Below, piece by piece: positions 1 to 6,245 of a stretch of 30,366 nucleotides of DNA. Source of the stretch: Pseudomonadaceae bacterium UBA5811 (GTDB lineage: Bacteria > Pseudomonadota > Gammaproteobacteria > Pseudomonadales > Pseudomonadaceae); NCBI GenBank assembly GCA_002417905.1, contig DIDB01000224.1, positions 1 through 30,366 on the forward strand. Reading direction: 5' to 3'. The notes under the pieces were generated by a model. That model saw nothing but the letters and a program-made list of their open reading frames with translations, made no database searches and was not told the DNA's origin. The translations under genes were made by a program, and so were the position numbers. Each line of letters starts with the position of its first letter. The first letter of the stretch is position 1.

Positions 1-111
1 CCGGCAGCGGCGGCCCCAGCTCCGGCACCTTCGGCGGCAGCTTGGAGTAGTCGGCGGGAAGCTGGTCGAGGCCATCGGAGCGCGAGACGCGATCGACGTT
101 GTAAAGCTCGG
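1..111 (-). other. trbI: Inverted trbI segment (inversion or fold-back junction)
   Basis: On the minus strand these bases read ELYNVDRVSRSDGLDQL, then ADYSKLPPKVPELGPPLPG. That is the proline-rich periplasmic linker expected immediately before the LGPAIVRSQQP that starts on the plus strand at 107. The order along the natural protein is therefore preserved, but this piece is flipped. The junction falls on CTCGG (107-111), which fits both ACCGAG (inverted side) and CTCGGC (forward side). Either a local inversion between CCGAG/CTCGG inverted repeats or a fold-back chimera would produce it; the window ends too soon to tell. Confidence 0.8.
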
Positions 112-1060
112 CCCGGCCATCGTCAGGTCGCAGCAGCCGGCGGTGGCCAGCTATGCACCACCCGGCCAAGATTCCGCCGCTGCCGAACGCGACGCGCTGC
201 GCAAGGAGGCCGACGCGGCGGCAGGTTCGTCGGTGTTCTTCCGTTCCAGCAACCAGCGCGCCGCTGCCGCGACTGCGCAAGTCGCCACGGCTGCCCCGGC
301 ATCCGGCCTCGCGGGCTTCGACCCGCAGGCCGCCGGGCCGGCCTCGACGGCGGCCCAGCCTGCCGACCCGACCGCCGTGCAGAACCGGCAAGACCAGAAA
401 GAGGCGTTCCAGAAAGCCGGAACCACGGAAACCCGTAATTCCGGCAACCTGCAAATGCCGGCCTCGCCGTATCAGGTCATGGCCGGGACGGTGATCGCGG
501 CGGCGCTGGTGACGGGCATCAAGTCCGACCTGCCGGGCGACGTGATCGGCACGGTGACGGAGCCGGTCTATGACACGGCGACGGGCAAGTTCCTGCTGAT
601 TCCGCAGGGTTCGCGCATTTTCGGCAAATACAACAGCCAGGTCGCCTACGGACAGAGCCGCGTGCAAGTGGTGTGGAACCGGATCATCCTGCCCGACACG
701 TCATCGCTAACGCTCGACAATCTGGCTGGCACCGACCCGGCCGGCTACGCCGGCCTGGAGGATGGTGTCGATTGGCATTGGGATCGCATCCTTGCCGGCG
801 CGGCGCTGACGACGCTACTGGGCGTCGGCGCCGAGCTGGCTGCGCCGGAGAACCGCAACGGTGATCGCGTCATCATTGCCGGAGGCGACAGCTTGCAGGA
901 CAGCGTGAACCAAGCCGGCCAGGAGATAACCCGGCGCAACCTCAACATCCAGCCTACCTTGACCGAGCGGCCGGGCCTGCCGGTGCGCATCATCGTCAAC
1001 CGCGACCTGGTGCTGCGGCCATACCAGCCGCTGTTCTTCAACCGAGGGACTTCACGATGA
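2..1060 (+). CDS. trbI: TrbI/VirB10-like conjugation protein, 5'-truncated by window edge
   Basis: TrbI is the VirB10-type component that spans both membranes in the Trb type IV secretion channel of conjugative elements. From base 107 the reading frame gives LGPAIVRSQQPAVASY, then an Ala-rich linker, then the conserved VirB10 beta-barrel domain. That domain contains SGNLQMPASPYQVMAGTVI, GDVIGTVTEPVYDT, LLIPQGSRIFGKY and, near the end, VNRDLVLRPYQPLFF. The frame stays open to base 2 with no stop, but bases 1-111 do not encode TrbI in this direction; their reverse complement does (separate entry). The N-terminal cytoplasmic and transmembrane part lies left of the window. The stop overlaps the next start (ATGA at 1057-1060), so the two genes are translationally coupled. 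GC content is visibly higher than in the chromosome to the right, as expected for a transferred element. Confidence 0.9.
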   Translation, partial: RQRRPQLRHLRRQLGVVGGKLVEAIGARDAIDVVKLGPAIVRSQQPAVASYAPPGQDSAAAERDALRKEADAAAGSSVFFRSSNQRAAAATAQVATAAPASGLAGFDPQAAGPASTAAQPADPTAVQNRQDQKEAFQKAGTTETRNSGNLQMPASPYQVMAGTVIAAALVTGIKSDLPGDVIGTVTEPVYDTATGKFLLIPQGSRIFGKYNSQVAYGQSRVQVVWNRIILPDTSSLTLDNLAGTDPAGYAGLEDGVDWHWDRILAGAALTTLLGVGAELAAPENRNGDRVIIAGGDSLQDSVNQAGQEITRRNLNIQPTLTERPGLPVRIIVNRDLVLRPYQPLFFNRGTSR

Positions 1061-1299
1061 GCACGACCAAGAAGCTGCGGCTGGGGCCGCTGCCCAAAAC
1101 CGAAAGCATCAAACTGACCTTCGCGTGCCCGGCCAGCCTCAAGGCCGACCTCGACCGCTACGCGGCCCTGCACGCGCAAACCTACGGCGAGGTGATCGAT
1201 GCCACGGTGCTGATTCCGCACATGCTGGAGGCGTTCATGACCGGGGATCGGGGATTCAAGCGCACGTCACCCAAGAATGGGAAAGCCGCCCCTGCATGA
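1057..1299 (+). CDS. DUF2274 protein, companion of trbI in conjugative elements
   Basis: An 80-residue protein beginning MSTTKKLRLGPLPKTESIKL. It matches the small DUF2274 family, whose genes characteristically follow trbI at the end of Tn4371-like and related Trb gene clusters. The middle (ACPASLKADLDRYAALHA, then TYGEVIDATVLIPHMLEAFM) looks like a ribbon-helix-helix or short helical fold, with no membrane segment or signal peptide. The biochemical role is not established. The start overlaps the trbI stop by four bases, so it is the last gene of the trb operon here. The stop codon lies inside the strong hairpin at 1281-1315. Confidence 0.85.
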   Translation: MSTTKKLRLGPLPKTESIKLTFACPASLKADLDRYAALHAQTYGEVIDATVLIPHMLEAFMTGDRGFKRTSPKNGKAAPA

Positions 1300-1315
1300 C
1301 ACAGGGGCGGCTTTC
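1281..1315. terminator. Strong GC-rich hairpin between trb operon and tRNA-Leu
   Basis: A perfect 14-bp inverted repeat (1281-1294 with 1302-1315) encloses a 7-nt loop and spans the DUF2274 stop codon. It sits five bases from the CCA end of the convergent tRNA-Leu, so it could end transcription from both sides. Neither side has a long T-run, so rho-independent termination is likely but not certain. Confidence 0.6.
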
Positions 1316-1319
1316 GAAT

Positions 1320-1633
1320 TGGTGCCCGAGGCCGGAATCGAACCGGCACGCCTTTCGGCGAGGGATTTTCTTCCCACTTCGGCTTTCGCCGCCAGCGCGC
1401 AATGCGCTGTTCGTGGTCTGGAGCACGCCTTCACCATAGCCTTGCGGCCGTAGGTGCCCGCCGTCTGCTCTCTACACCTTCCCAAGCGGGGAGCTTGGGC
1501 TTGGCTCGGCGTTGGCTCGGATACCGAGGCATCCAGGGCTTTCGCCGAATTTGACGGGCTTCACTTCGGGCGTTTCCCCCCGAAGGCTCAAATTGTTCAA
1601 GTCCCTTGTGTCTACCGATTTCACCACTCGGGC
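1320..1633 (-). tRNA. tRNA-Leu(UAA) gene interrupted by a group I intron
   Basis: Exon 1 (1633-1599) runs from GCCCGAGTGGTGAAATCGG through the D-arm to GGGACTT. Exon 2 (1369-1320) starts AAAATCCCT and contains a class-II variable arm (CGCCGAAAGGCG), the T-arm with GGTTCGATTCC and the acceptor strand CTCGGGCACCA. Acceptor pairing GCCCGAG/CTCGGGC is perfect. The spliced anticodon loop is C-UUAA-AA within an AGGGA/UCCCU stem, giving anticodon UAA. CCA is encoded. The spliced product is about 85 nt. The intron sits between U34 and A35, the same site used by cyanobacterial tRNA-Leu(UAA) introns. All tRNA signatures are intact, so the gene is probably functional after self-splicing. It lies between the trb genes and the broken tRNA at 1796-1836, so it is probably carried by the element. 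Confidence 0.92.
1370..1598 (-). ncRNA. Group I intron (IC3-like) in tRNA-Leu(UAA)
   Basis: The 229-nt intervening sequence has the hallmarks of a small self-splicing group I intron. The 5' exon ends in U and the intron ends in G. An internal guide GAG near the 5' end can pair with exon CUU through a terminal U-G wobble (P1). A P2 stem CTTCGGG/CCCGAAG follows. The P3/P4 block contains TCAAATTCGGCGAAA (about 1540-1555), the P4 3' strand and P5 contain AACGCCGAGCCAAGC, and the P7/P3' block contains AAGGTGTAGAGAGCAGACGG (1480-1461). CTATGGTGAAGGC with TCCAG completes P8/P7. These core strings closely resemble the Azoarcus tRNA-Ile intron, while the 5' end (TTGAGCCTT) resembles the cyanobacterial tRNA-Leu intron. 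There is no room for a homing endonuclease gene. Confidence 0.92.
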
Positions 1634-1795
1634 GTAGTGCGATGTGCTGGAAGCTCCTACCTCAATTTCTACTGGCACCTACTTGGCCCCTGACCACCAA
1701 GCTAAGGCGAGATGCTATGCCTTGGATGCCCTTAAACCGTTGTCACTATTGGCCTTCTCGCTCGATGGCACAAGAGGAGAAGACTTGACAAAACA
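1634..1795. other. Non-coding spacer between the two tRNA-Leu sequences
   Basis: I find no convincing gene here. It must hold the promoter of the intron-bearing tRNA on the minus strand, but no clear -35/-10 pair stands out (AAATTGAGG is the best -35 candidate). If the att core is at 1796-1806, this is the extreme terminal DNA of the integrated element. Confidence 0.4.
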
Positions 1796-1806
1796 GATTT
1801 TAAGTC
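1796..1806 (-). other. Putative attachment-site core in the anticodon loop
   Basis: GACTTAAAATC here is the last stretch in which the truncated tRNA still matches an intact tRNA-Leu(UAA). It is also the sequence that spliced exons of the intron-bearing tRNA would recreate. Tyrosine integrases commonly use an anticodon stem-loop as the crossover region, so this is the likely att core. The matching copy at the other element end is outside the window. Confidence 0.5.
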
Positions 1807-1836
1807 CGGTATGTCTACCAATTTCATCATCCGGGC
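1796..1836 (-). pseudogene. Truncated 5' half of a second tRNA-Leu(UAA) (probable integration-site remnant)
   Basis: The minus strand from 1836 reads GCCCGGATGATGAAATTGG, then TAGACATACCGGACTTAAAATC. This is the acceptor 5' strand, D-arm and anticodon stem-loop (anticodon UAA) of a tRNA-Leu. It differs at several positions from the intron-bearing gene. After the first bases of the 3' anticodon stem the sequence becomes TGTTTTGTCAAG. Neither the anticodon stem, a variable arm, a T-arm nor the acceptor 3' strand can be completed. Position and orientation fit the host gene's promoter-proximal half left after an element integrated in the anticodon loop. Its missing 3' half should lie at the far end of the element. 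Confidence 0.8.
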
Positions 1837-1900
1837 TTTTATTTGCCCGCTGACAGCAAGCTACTGAAAGCGGGGCCGTACTGTACAGCTCCCTTTGGTA

Positions 1901-1916
1901 CCCATGCAACCATGGG
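1901..1916 (+). terminator. Weak hairpin downstream of hemN
   Basis: CCCATG-CAAC-CATGGG forms a 6-bp stem with a 4-nt loop just beyond the hemN stop on the minus strand. A short T-run exists only on the plus side, so assignment as a terminator is tentative. Confidence 0.25.
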
Positions 1917-1923
1917 GCTATTT

Positions 1924-3309
1924 TCAGACAGTTCTGGAAAAACGACCCTGCTGTTTTTCACCCAGATAGGCATCGAAGGCCATGGCGATATTGCGCAGCA
2001 TCAGCTGGCCTCTGGGCAGGAGTTGCAGGTGGCTGGAGCTGATTTCCACCAGTCCATCCCTGACGGCCTCGTCAAGTGAGGCGAGGGCTTCAGCGAAGTA
2101 GTCAGTGAACTGGATGCCGTGGATCTGTTCTACCTCTCCGAAATCGATATGGCCGTGGCACATCAGTGAAAGAATGATTTCCTGGCGGATACGGTCATCC
2201 TTATTTAGCTGGTAGCCGCGAAAAATGGGCAGCTGTCCCTGGTCAAGAGCAGCGTAGTATTCGGGGAGTTCTTTCTGGTTCTGGCTGTAACTGTCGCCTA
2301 CTTTGCCGATGGAGGTGATACCAAGACCGATCAGGTCGCAGTCCGCATGGGTGGAGTAGCCCTGGAAATTGCGCTGCAGGCTGCCATTTTTCTGGGCCAT
2401 GGCCAGCTCATCGCCGGGCAGCGAAAAATGATCCATGCCAATGTAGACGTAGCCGGCGGCTGTTAGGCGACGGATGGTCAGTTCAAGCAGTTCAAGTTTC
2501 CGCTCGGGGGGGGGCATGTCTTCGGGCCGGATCAGTTTCTGGGCCCTGACCATTTCTGGCAGGTGGGCATAGCTGTAAGCAGCGATCCGGTCCGGCCGGA
2601 GATGGGCCAGTTTATCCAGCGTGGTTTCAAAGCTGCTTGCAGTCTGCAGGGGAAGTCCATAGATCAGATCAACACTGACAGAGCTGAAGCAGGCTTCCCG
2701 GGCAGCCAGAACCAGCTCCCTGACCTGTTCCTCGCTTTGTACCCGGTTGACGGCTTTCTGTACCTGCGGGTCGAAATCCTGCACGCCAAAGCTCAGGCGG
2801 TTAAAGCCCAGCTGGCGGAGCCCGTGAATGCGCTGTGGGGTAACGGTACGGGGATCCACCTCCAGAGAAAACTCGTGGCTGCCATCCGGCTCAAGGCTGA
2901 AGGCAGCCTGCAGGGCTTCCATCAGCTCCGCCAGCTGGTCCTGGCTGAAGTAGGTTGGTGTCCCGCCGCCCAGATGCAGCTGGGTCAGCCGGCGGCTGCG
3001 CTCAAACAGTTGCCCCTGCAGGCGAATTTCTTTTTTGAGATATTCCAGATATTCCGCTGCCCGCTCCAGGCGATGGGTAATGATCTTGTTGCAGGCACAG
3101 TAGTAGCAGAGGCTTTCACAGAACGGAATATGAATGTAAACCGACAGGGGCTTGGCAGGTGGCCGGTTGCTTTGACGGGCAGCCTCCTGGTAAGCCGGGG
3201 CGGTAAATCCGCCATGAAACTGGGGGGCTGTGGGGTAGGACGTGTAACGCGGCCCCGGACGGTCATATTTTTTGACCAGGTCCCGGTCAAAAGTCATTGC
3301 CTGTGTCAT
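1924..3309 (-). CDS. hemN: Oxygen-independent coproporphyrinogen III dehydrogenase
   Basis: A radical-SAM enzyme that oxidatively decarboxylates coproporphyrinogen III to protoporphyrinogen IX in heme synthesis without oxygen. The protein is 461 residues, the usual HemN length (HemW-type homologues are shorter). Residues 16-26 (YDRPGPRYTSY) are the characteristic HemN N-terminus. Cys64, Cys68 and Cys71 in CESLCYYCACN are the CxxxCxxC ligands of the 4Fe-4S cluster, and the fourth nearby Cys is also typical of HemN. LHLGGGTPTY is the SAM-binding GGGTP motif, and a HemN C-terminal domain follows. A second in-frame ATG four codons downstream could also serve as start. It is transcribed alone, away from the marC-like gene. 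I see no clear FNR box upstream. Confidence 0.95.
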   Translation of the reverse strand: MTQAMTFDRDLVKKYDRPGPRYTSYPTAPQFHGGFTAPAYQEAARQSNRPPAKPLSVYIHIPFCESLCYYCACNKIITHRLERAAEYLEYLKKEIRLQGQLFERSRRLTQLHLGGGTPTYFSQDQLAELMEALQAAFSLEPDGSHEFSLEVDPRTVTPQRIHGLRQLGFNRLSFGVQDFDPQVQKAVNRVQSEEQVRELVLAAREACFSSVSVDLIYGLPLQTASSFETTLDKLAHLRPDRIAAYSYAHLPEMVRAQKLIRPEDMPPPERKLELLELTIRRLTAAGYVYIGMDHFSLPGDELAMAQKNGSLQRNFQGYSTHADCDLIGLGITSIGKVGDSYSQNQKELPEYYAALDQGQLPIFRGYQLNKDDRIRQEIILSLMCHGHIDFGEVEQIHGIQFTDYFAEALASLDEAVRDGLVEISSSHLQLLPRGQLMLRNIAMAFDAYLGEKQQGRFSRTV

Positions 3310-3348
3310 GGCTGGTAGAGGCCTGCAGATGCATATTGGACAGGCAGG

Positions 3349-3379
3349 ATTATAGGCGCTTTACCGGGCTTTATTTCAA
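3349..3379 (-). promoter_or_regulatory. Putative hemN promoter
   Basis: On the minus strand TTGAAA (3379-3374) and TATAAT (3354-3349) are separated by 19 bp. The -10 is a perfect consensus; the spacer is slightly long. The -10 lies about 40 bp upstream of the hemN start. Confidence 0.45.
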
Positions 3380-3453
3380 ATGGCGGTCAGGGTGGAAAAT
3401 GTCAGAAGCCGGGTGATAATTGGCGCTGTGCTGCTGATTTACAGGATGCATTC

Positions 3454-4095
3454 ATGTTTGCCGATTCCGTTCTGCTGCAGGGTGCCACGGTGTTCATGGG
3501 GTTTTTCGCTATCATGAACCCGCTGGCCAATGTGCCGATTTTTCTCAGTCTGACGGCGGACGATGATCCCCGGACCATGCGCCTGGTGGCCATCCGCTCG
3601 CTGTTGCTGGCATTTGGGATCGTGCTGGCCTTCGTGCTGGCCGGTAAAGTGATTTTTGATCTGTTTGGTATCACGCTGGCAGCGTTCCGGCTGGTGGGTG
3701 GGGTTCTGGTAGGACTGATTGGTTTTGACATGCTGCATGGCAAGCAGTCCAGCGTGCATCAGCTGAATGATGAGGATAACCAGAAGTGTATTGATGCCCG
3801 GCTGAGTGTGGCAGTTTTTCCGCTGGCCATGCCTATTTTGGCCGGGCCGGGCACCATTGTGACGGCAATGAGTTATTCCTCGCAGGGAGGGCTGGGACCA
3901 GCCTTGCTGACCGTGGCGGCGTTTGCCCTGTTATGTGTGATTACCTTTGTGGTGTTTGTATTCGGCCGGCGCCTGCTGGTGCTGTGTGGTGAGGGAGCGC
4001 TGGGGGTAATTACCCGGTTGATGGGCCTGATCCTGGCGGTCATTGGCGCCCAGATGCTGATTGATGGTATCCGGGGCGCTTTTCTGCAGGGCTGA
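3454..4095 (+). CDS. MarC family integral membrane protein
   Basis: A 213-residue, very hydrophobic protein of the MarC/UPF0056 family with about six predicted membrane segments. Typical family strings are GFFAIMNPLANVPIFLSLT near the N-terminus, FRLVGGVLVGLIGFDML after the third segment, and AVFPLAMPILAGPGTIVTAM in the middle. The family was once tied to multiple antibiotic resistance, but that role was not upheld, and its substrate is generally unknown. It has a good ribosome binding site (AGGA about eight bases before the ATG). It is 15 bases upstream of pncC and probably shares its transcript. Confidence 0.9.
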   Translation: MFADSVLLQGATVFMGFFAIMNPLANVPIFLSLTADDDPRTMRLVAIRSLLLAFGIVLAFVLAGKVIFDLFGITLAAFRLVGGVLVGLIGFDMLHGKQSSVHQLNDEDNQKCIDARLSVAVFPLAMPILAGPGTIVTAMSYSSQGGLGPALLTVAAFALLCVITFVVFVFGRRLLVLCGEGALGVITRLMGLILAVIGAQMLIDGIRGAFLQG

Positions 4096-4110
4096 CAGGA
4101 GACAGGGTAT

Positions 4111-4632
4111 ATGGATCAGTTGACCCGGCTGGCTGGACAGGTAGGCCAGCAGTTGCAGGCACAGCAGGCCATGGTGGCTACGGCGGAGTCCTGTACCGGT
4201 GGCGGTATTGCTGAGGCCATTACCCGGATTCCGGGCAGTTCGGCCTGGTTTGAGGCGGGCTATGTCACCTATTCGAACCGGCAGAAGTGTCAGCAACTGG
4301 GCGTGTCGCCTGTTTTGCTGGCGCAGCGGGGTGCTGTCAGCCGTGAGGTTGCCGAGGCGATGGCCCTTGGGGCCAGCCAGCGCGGTGCGTCCCGGTTTGC
4401 TGTTGCCGTTACGGGGCTGGCCGGGCCGGATGGCGGAACGCCGGAAATTCCGGTGGGAACGGTCTGGATTGCCTGGGTGGCAGGCCGGCAGGTCTTTAGC
4501 CGCTGTTACCGGCTGGCAGGCGACCGCCAGGCGGTGCGTCATCAGGGCATTGAGCGGGCCCTGCAGGGCTTGCTGGTGCTGTGCCAGTCGGGGCCTGCGG
4601 GACTGGCTGAGTTTGAGGACCGCATGCTCTAA
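4111..4632 (+). CDS. pncC: Nicotinamide-nucleotide amidohydrolase (CinA C-terminal domain)
   Basis: PncC hydrolyses nicotinamide mononucleotide to nicotinate mononucleotide in NAD recycling. At 173 residues this is the stand-alone CinA C-terminal domain, without the competence-type N-terminal domain. The catalytic motif TAESCTGGGIAEAITRIPGS starts near residue 24, with Ser27 as the expected active-site serine. GYVTYSNRQKCQQLGV provides the conserved Tyr and Lys. AVAVTGLAGPDGGTPEIPVG is the signature loop near residue 100. Location directly upstream of recA is the common gammaproteobacterial arrangement. GGAGA precedes the start. Confidence 0.95.
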   Translation: MDQLTRLAGQVGQQLQAQQAMVATAESCTGGGIAEAITRIPGSSAWFEAGYVTYSNRQKCQQLGVSPVLLAQRGAVSREVAEAMALGASQRGASRFAVAVTGLAGPDGGTPEIPVGTVWIAWVAGRQVFSRCYRLAGDRQAVRHQGIERALQGLLVLCQSGPAGLAEFEDRML

Positions 4633-4634
4633 TA

Positions 4635-4650
4635 CTGGCTAAACATACAG
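4635..4650 (+). promoter_or_regulatory. LexA (SOS) box upstream of recA
   Basis: CTGG-N8-ACAG (CTGGCTAAACATACAG) matches the LexA operator CTGT-N8-ACAG at all but one position. It lies about 44 bp before the recA start, where the SOS box of recA is expected. It also overlaps the end of the pncC intergenic leader, so recA and recX are probably DNA-damage inducible. Confidence 0.75.
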
Positions 4651-4693
4651 TCTTTCAGGCTCCATGCCTGCCCAATCAATGTGAGGATCTCCA

Positions 4694-5761
4694 ATGGATG
4701 AGAACAAGAAACGTGCGCTGGCGGCAGCACTTGGCCAGATTGAGCGCCAGTTTGGCAAGGGTGCGGTCATGCGCATGGGAGATCACGAGCGGCCAGCCAT
4801 TCCGGCCATTTCGACCGGTTCGCTTGGGCTGGATATTGCCTTGGGTATTGGCGGCCTGCCCAAGGGCCGGATTGTCGAGATTTATGGCCCGGAATCGTCC
4901 GGCAAGACGACCCTGACCCTGTCAGTGATTGCTGAGGCCCAGAAACAGGGTGCAACCTGTGCCTTCGTGGATGCTGAGCACGCTCTTGATCCGGATTATG
5001 CGGGACGGCTTGGGGTGAATGTGGATGATCTGCTGGTATCCCAGCCGGATACCGGGGAGCAGGCGCTGGAAATCACCGACATGCTGGTGCGCTCCGGGGC
5101 AGTCGATGTGATTATTGTTGACTCGGTGGCAGCCCTGGTCCCCAAGGCCGAAATTGAAGGGGAAATGGGCGATGCCCATGTTGGCCTGCAGGCCCGGCTG
5201 ATGTCCCAGGCCCTGCGCAAGATCACTGGCAATATCAAGAACGCTAACTGTCTGGTGATTTTTATCAACCAGATCCGCATGAAAATCGGCGTGATGTTCG
5301 GCAATCCGGAAACCACGACCGGCGGCAATGCCCTGAAGTTCTACGCTTCGGTCCGGCTGGACATCCGGCGGACAGGGGCGGTCAAGGATAACGATGAGAT
5401 TATTGGCAGCGAAACCCGGGTCAAGGTGGTCAAGAACAAGGTTGCTCCACCGTTCCGTCAGGCCGAGTTCCAGATTCTTTATGGCCGGGGTATCTATCGT
5501 AATGGCGAGATCATTGATCTGGGGGTCCAGCAGGGGCTGATTGAAAAATCCGGTGCCTGGTACAGCTACCAGAACACCAAAATTGGTCAGGGCAAGGCCA
5601 ACGCTGCCCGCTATCTGGAGGAGAACCCGGAGGTTGCCAGCACCATTGAACAGCAGTTGCGCCAGCAACTGCTGGTGGTTGGCAGTGGCCGGAATGGAGC
5701 TACTCCGGCAGGTGCCGATGAGGATGCCGCGGAGGCAGATATCGATACGGCGGATTACTGA
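4694..5761 (+). CDS. recA: Recombinase RecA
   Basis: RecA forms filaments on single-stranded DNA, performs strand exchange and stimulates LexA self-cleavage. The 355-residue protein has the Walker A motif GPESSGKT at residues 65-72, the MAW region, Walker B ([15 protein letters not shown]), loop L1 ([19 protein letters not shown]) and loop L2 ([20 protein letters not shown]). The acidic C-terminal tail ([13 protein letters not shown]) is typical of gammaproteobacteria. A LexA-like site lies in the leader, and recX follows after ten bases. Confidence 0.99.
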   Translation: MDENKKRALAAALGQIERQFGKGAVMRMGDHERPAIPAISTGSLGLDIALGIGGLPKGRIVEIYGPESSGKTTLTLSVIAEAQKQGATCAFVDAEHALDPDYAGRLGVNVDDLLVSQPDTGEQALEITDMLVRSGAVDVIIVDSVAALVPKAEIEGEMGDAHVGLQARLMSQALRKITGNIKNANCLVIFINQIRMKIGVMFGNPETTTGGNALKFYASVRLDIRRTGAVKDNDEIIGSETRVKVVKNKVAPPFRQAEFQILYGRGIYRNGEIIDLGVQQGLIEKSGAWYSYQNTKIGQGKANAARYLEENPEVASTIEQQLRQQLLVVGSGRNGATPAGADEDAAEADIDTADY

Positions 5762-5771
5762 GTCCGGGGCA

Positions 5772-6227
5772 ATGGAGCTGGATACCCAGACCGCCATCCG
5801 CCGTCAGGCCATGGATCTGCTGGCCCGCCGGGAGCATGGCTCCCGGGAGCTGGCCCGCAAGCTGGAGCAGCGCGGGGCAGATCCGCAACTGGTCGTCCAG
5901 GTGCTGGCGAAGCTGGCCGATGAGGGACTGTTAAGTGATGAGCGTTATCTGGAGTCTTTGGTCCGCCGGCGGGTCAGTGGCGGATACGGGCCGCTGCGAA
6001 TCCGTGATGAACTGACCCGCCAGGGTGCATCACGGGAGGCTGTGGAGCAGGTTTTCCAGCAGCTCGGGGTTGACTGGGCGGATCTGCTGGAGCAGGTCTG
6101 GCTGCGGCGTTTTGCGGGCCAGCATCCGGACAGCCCAAAGGCATGGGGGCAGCAGGCCCGTTTTCTGGCGTACCGGGGCTTTCCTGCAGAAATGATTCGC
6201 CGCCTGCTGCAGCAGAGGCGGCGGTGA
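5772..6227 (+). CDS. recX: RecA regulator RecX
   Basis: RecX binds RecA filaments and limits their extension. The ATG at 5772 gives 151 residues (MELDTQTAIRRQAMDLLARR), the usual length for the family. Longer upstream readings run inside recA in another frame. Family features are the tandem three-helix repeats LLARREHGSRELARKLEQRG, SDERYLESLVRRRVSGGYGP and RIRDELTRQG. The gene follows recA by ten bases and should be SOS-induced with it. It ends close to the convergent AAA ATPase gene. Confidence 0.95.
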   Translation: MELDTQTAIRRQAMDLLARREHGSRELARKLEQRGADPQLVVQVLAKLADEGLLSDERYLESLVRRRVSGGYGPLRIRDELTRQGASREAVEQVFQQLGVDWADLLEQVWLRRFAGQHPDSPKAWGQQARFLAYRGFPAEMIRRLLQQRRR

Positions 6228-6245
6228 CCTCTGGCTGTATCCGCT

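Noticed and set aside
1796..1836. A second functional tRNA-Leu
   Set aside because: The 3' anticodon stem cannot be completed beyond a few bases, and no variable arm, T-arm or acceptor 3' strand follows.
1454..1853. Several short open frames on both strands across the tRNA region
   Set aside because: They run through the tRNA exons, the intron and the truncated tRNA, have no ribosome binding sites and no recognisable protein.
2563..3318. 251-codon open frame antisense to hemN, and similar long antisense frames under recA and the AAA ATPase gene
   Set aside because: These are shadow frames produced by biased codon use in clear genes on the other strand; none has family features.
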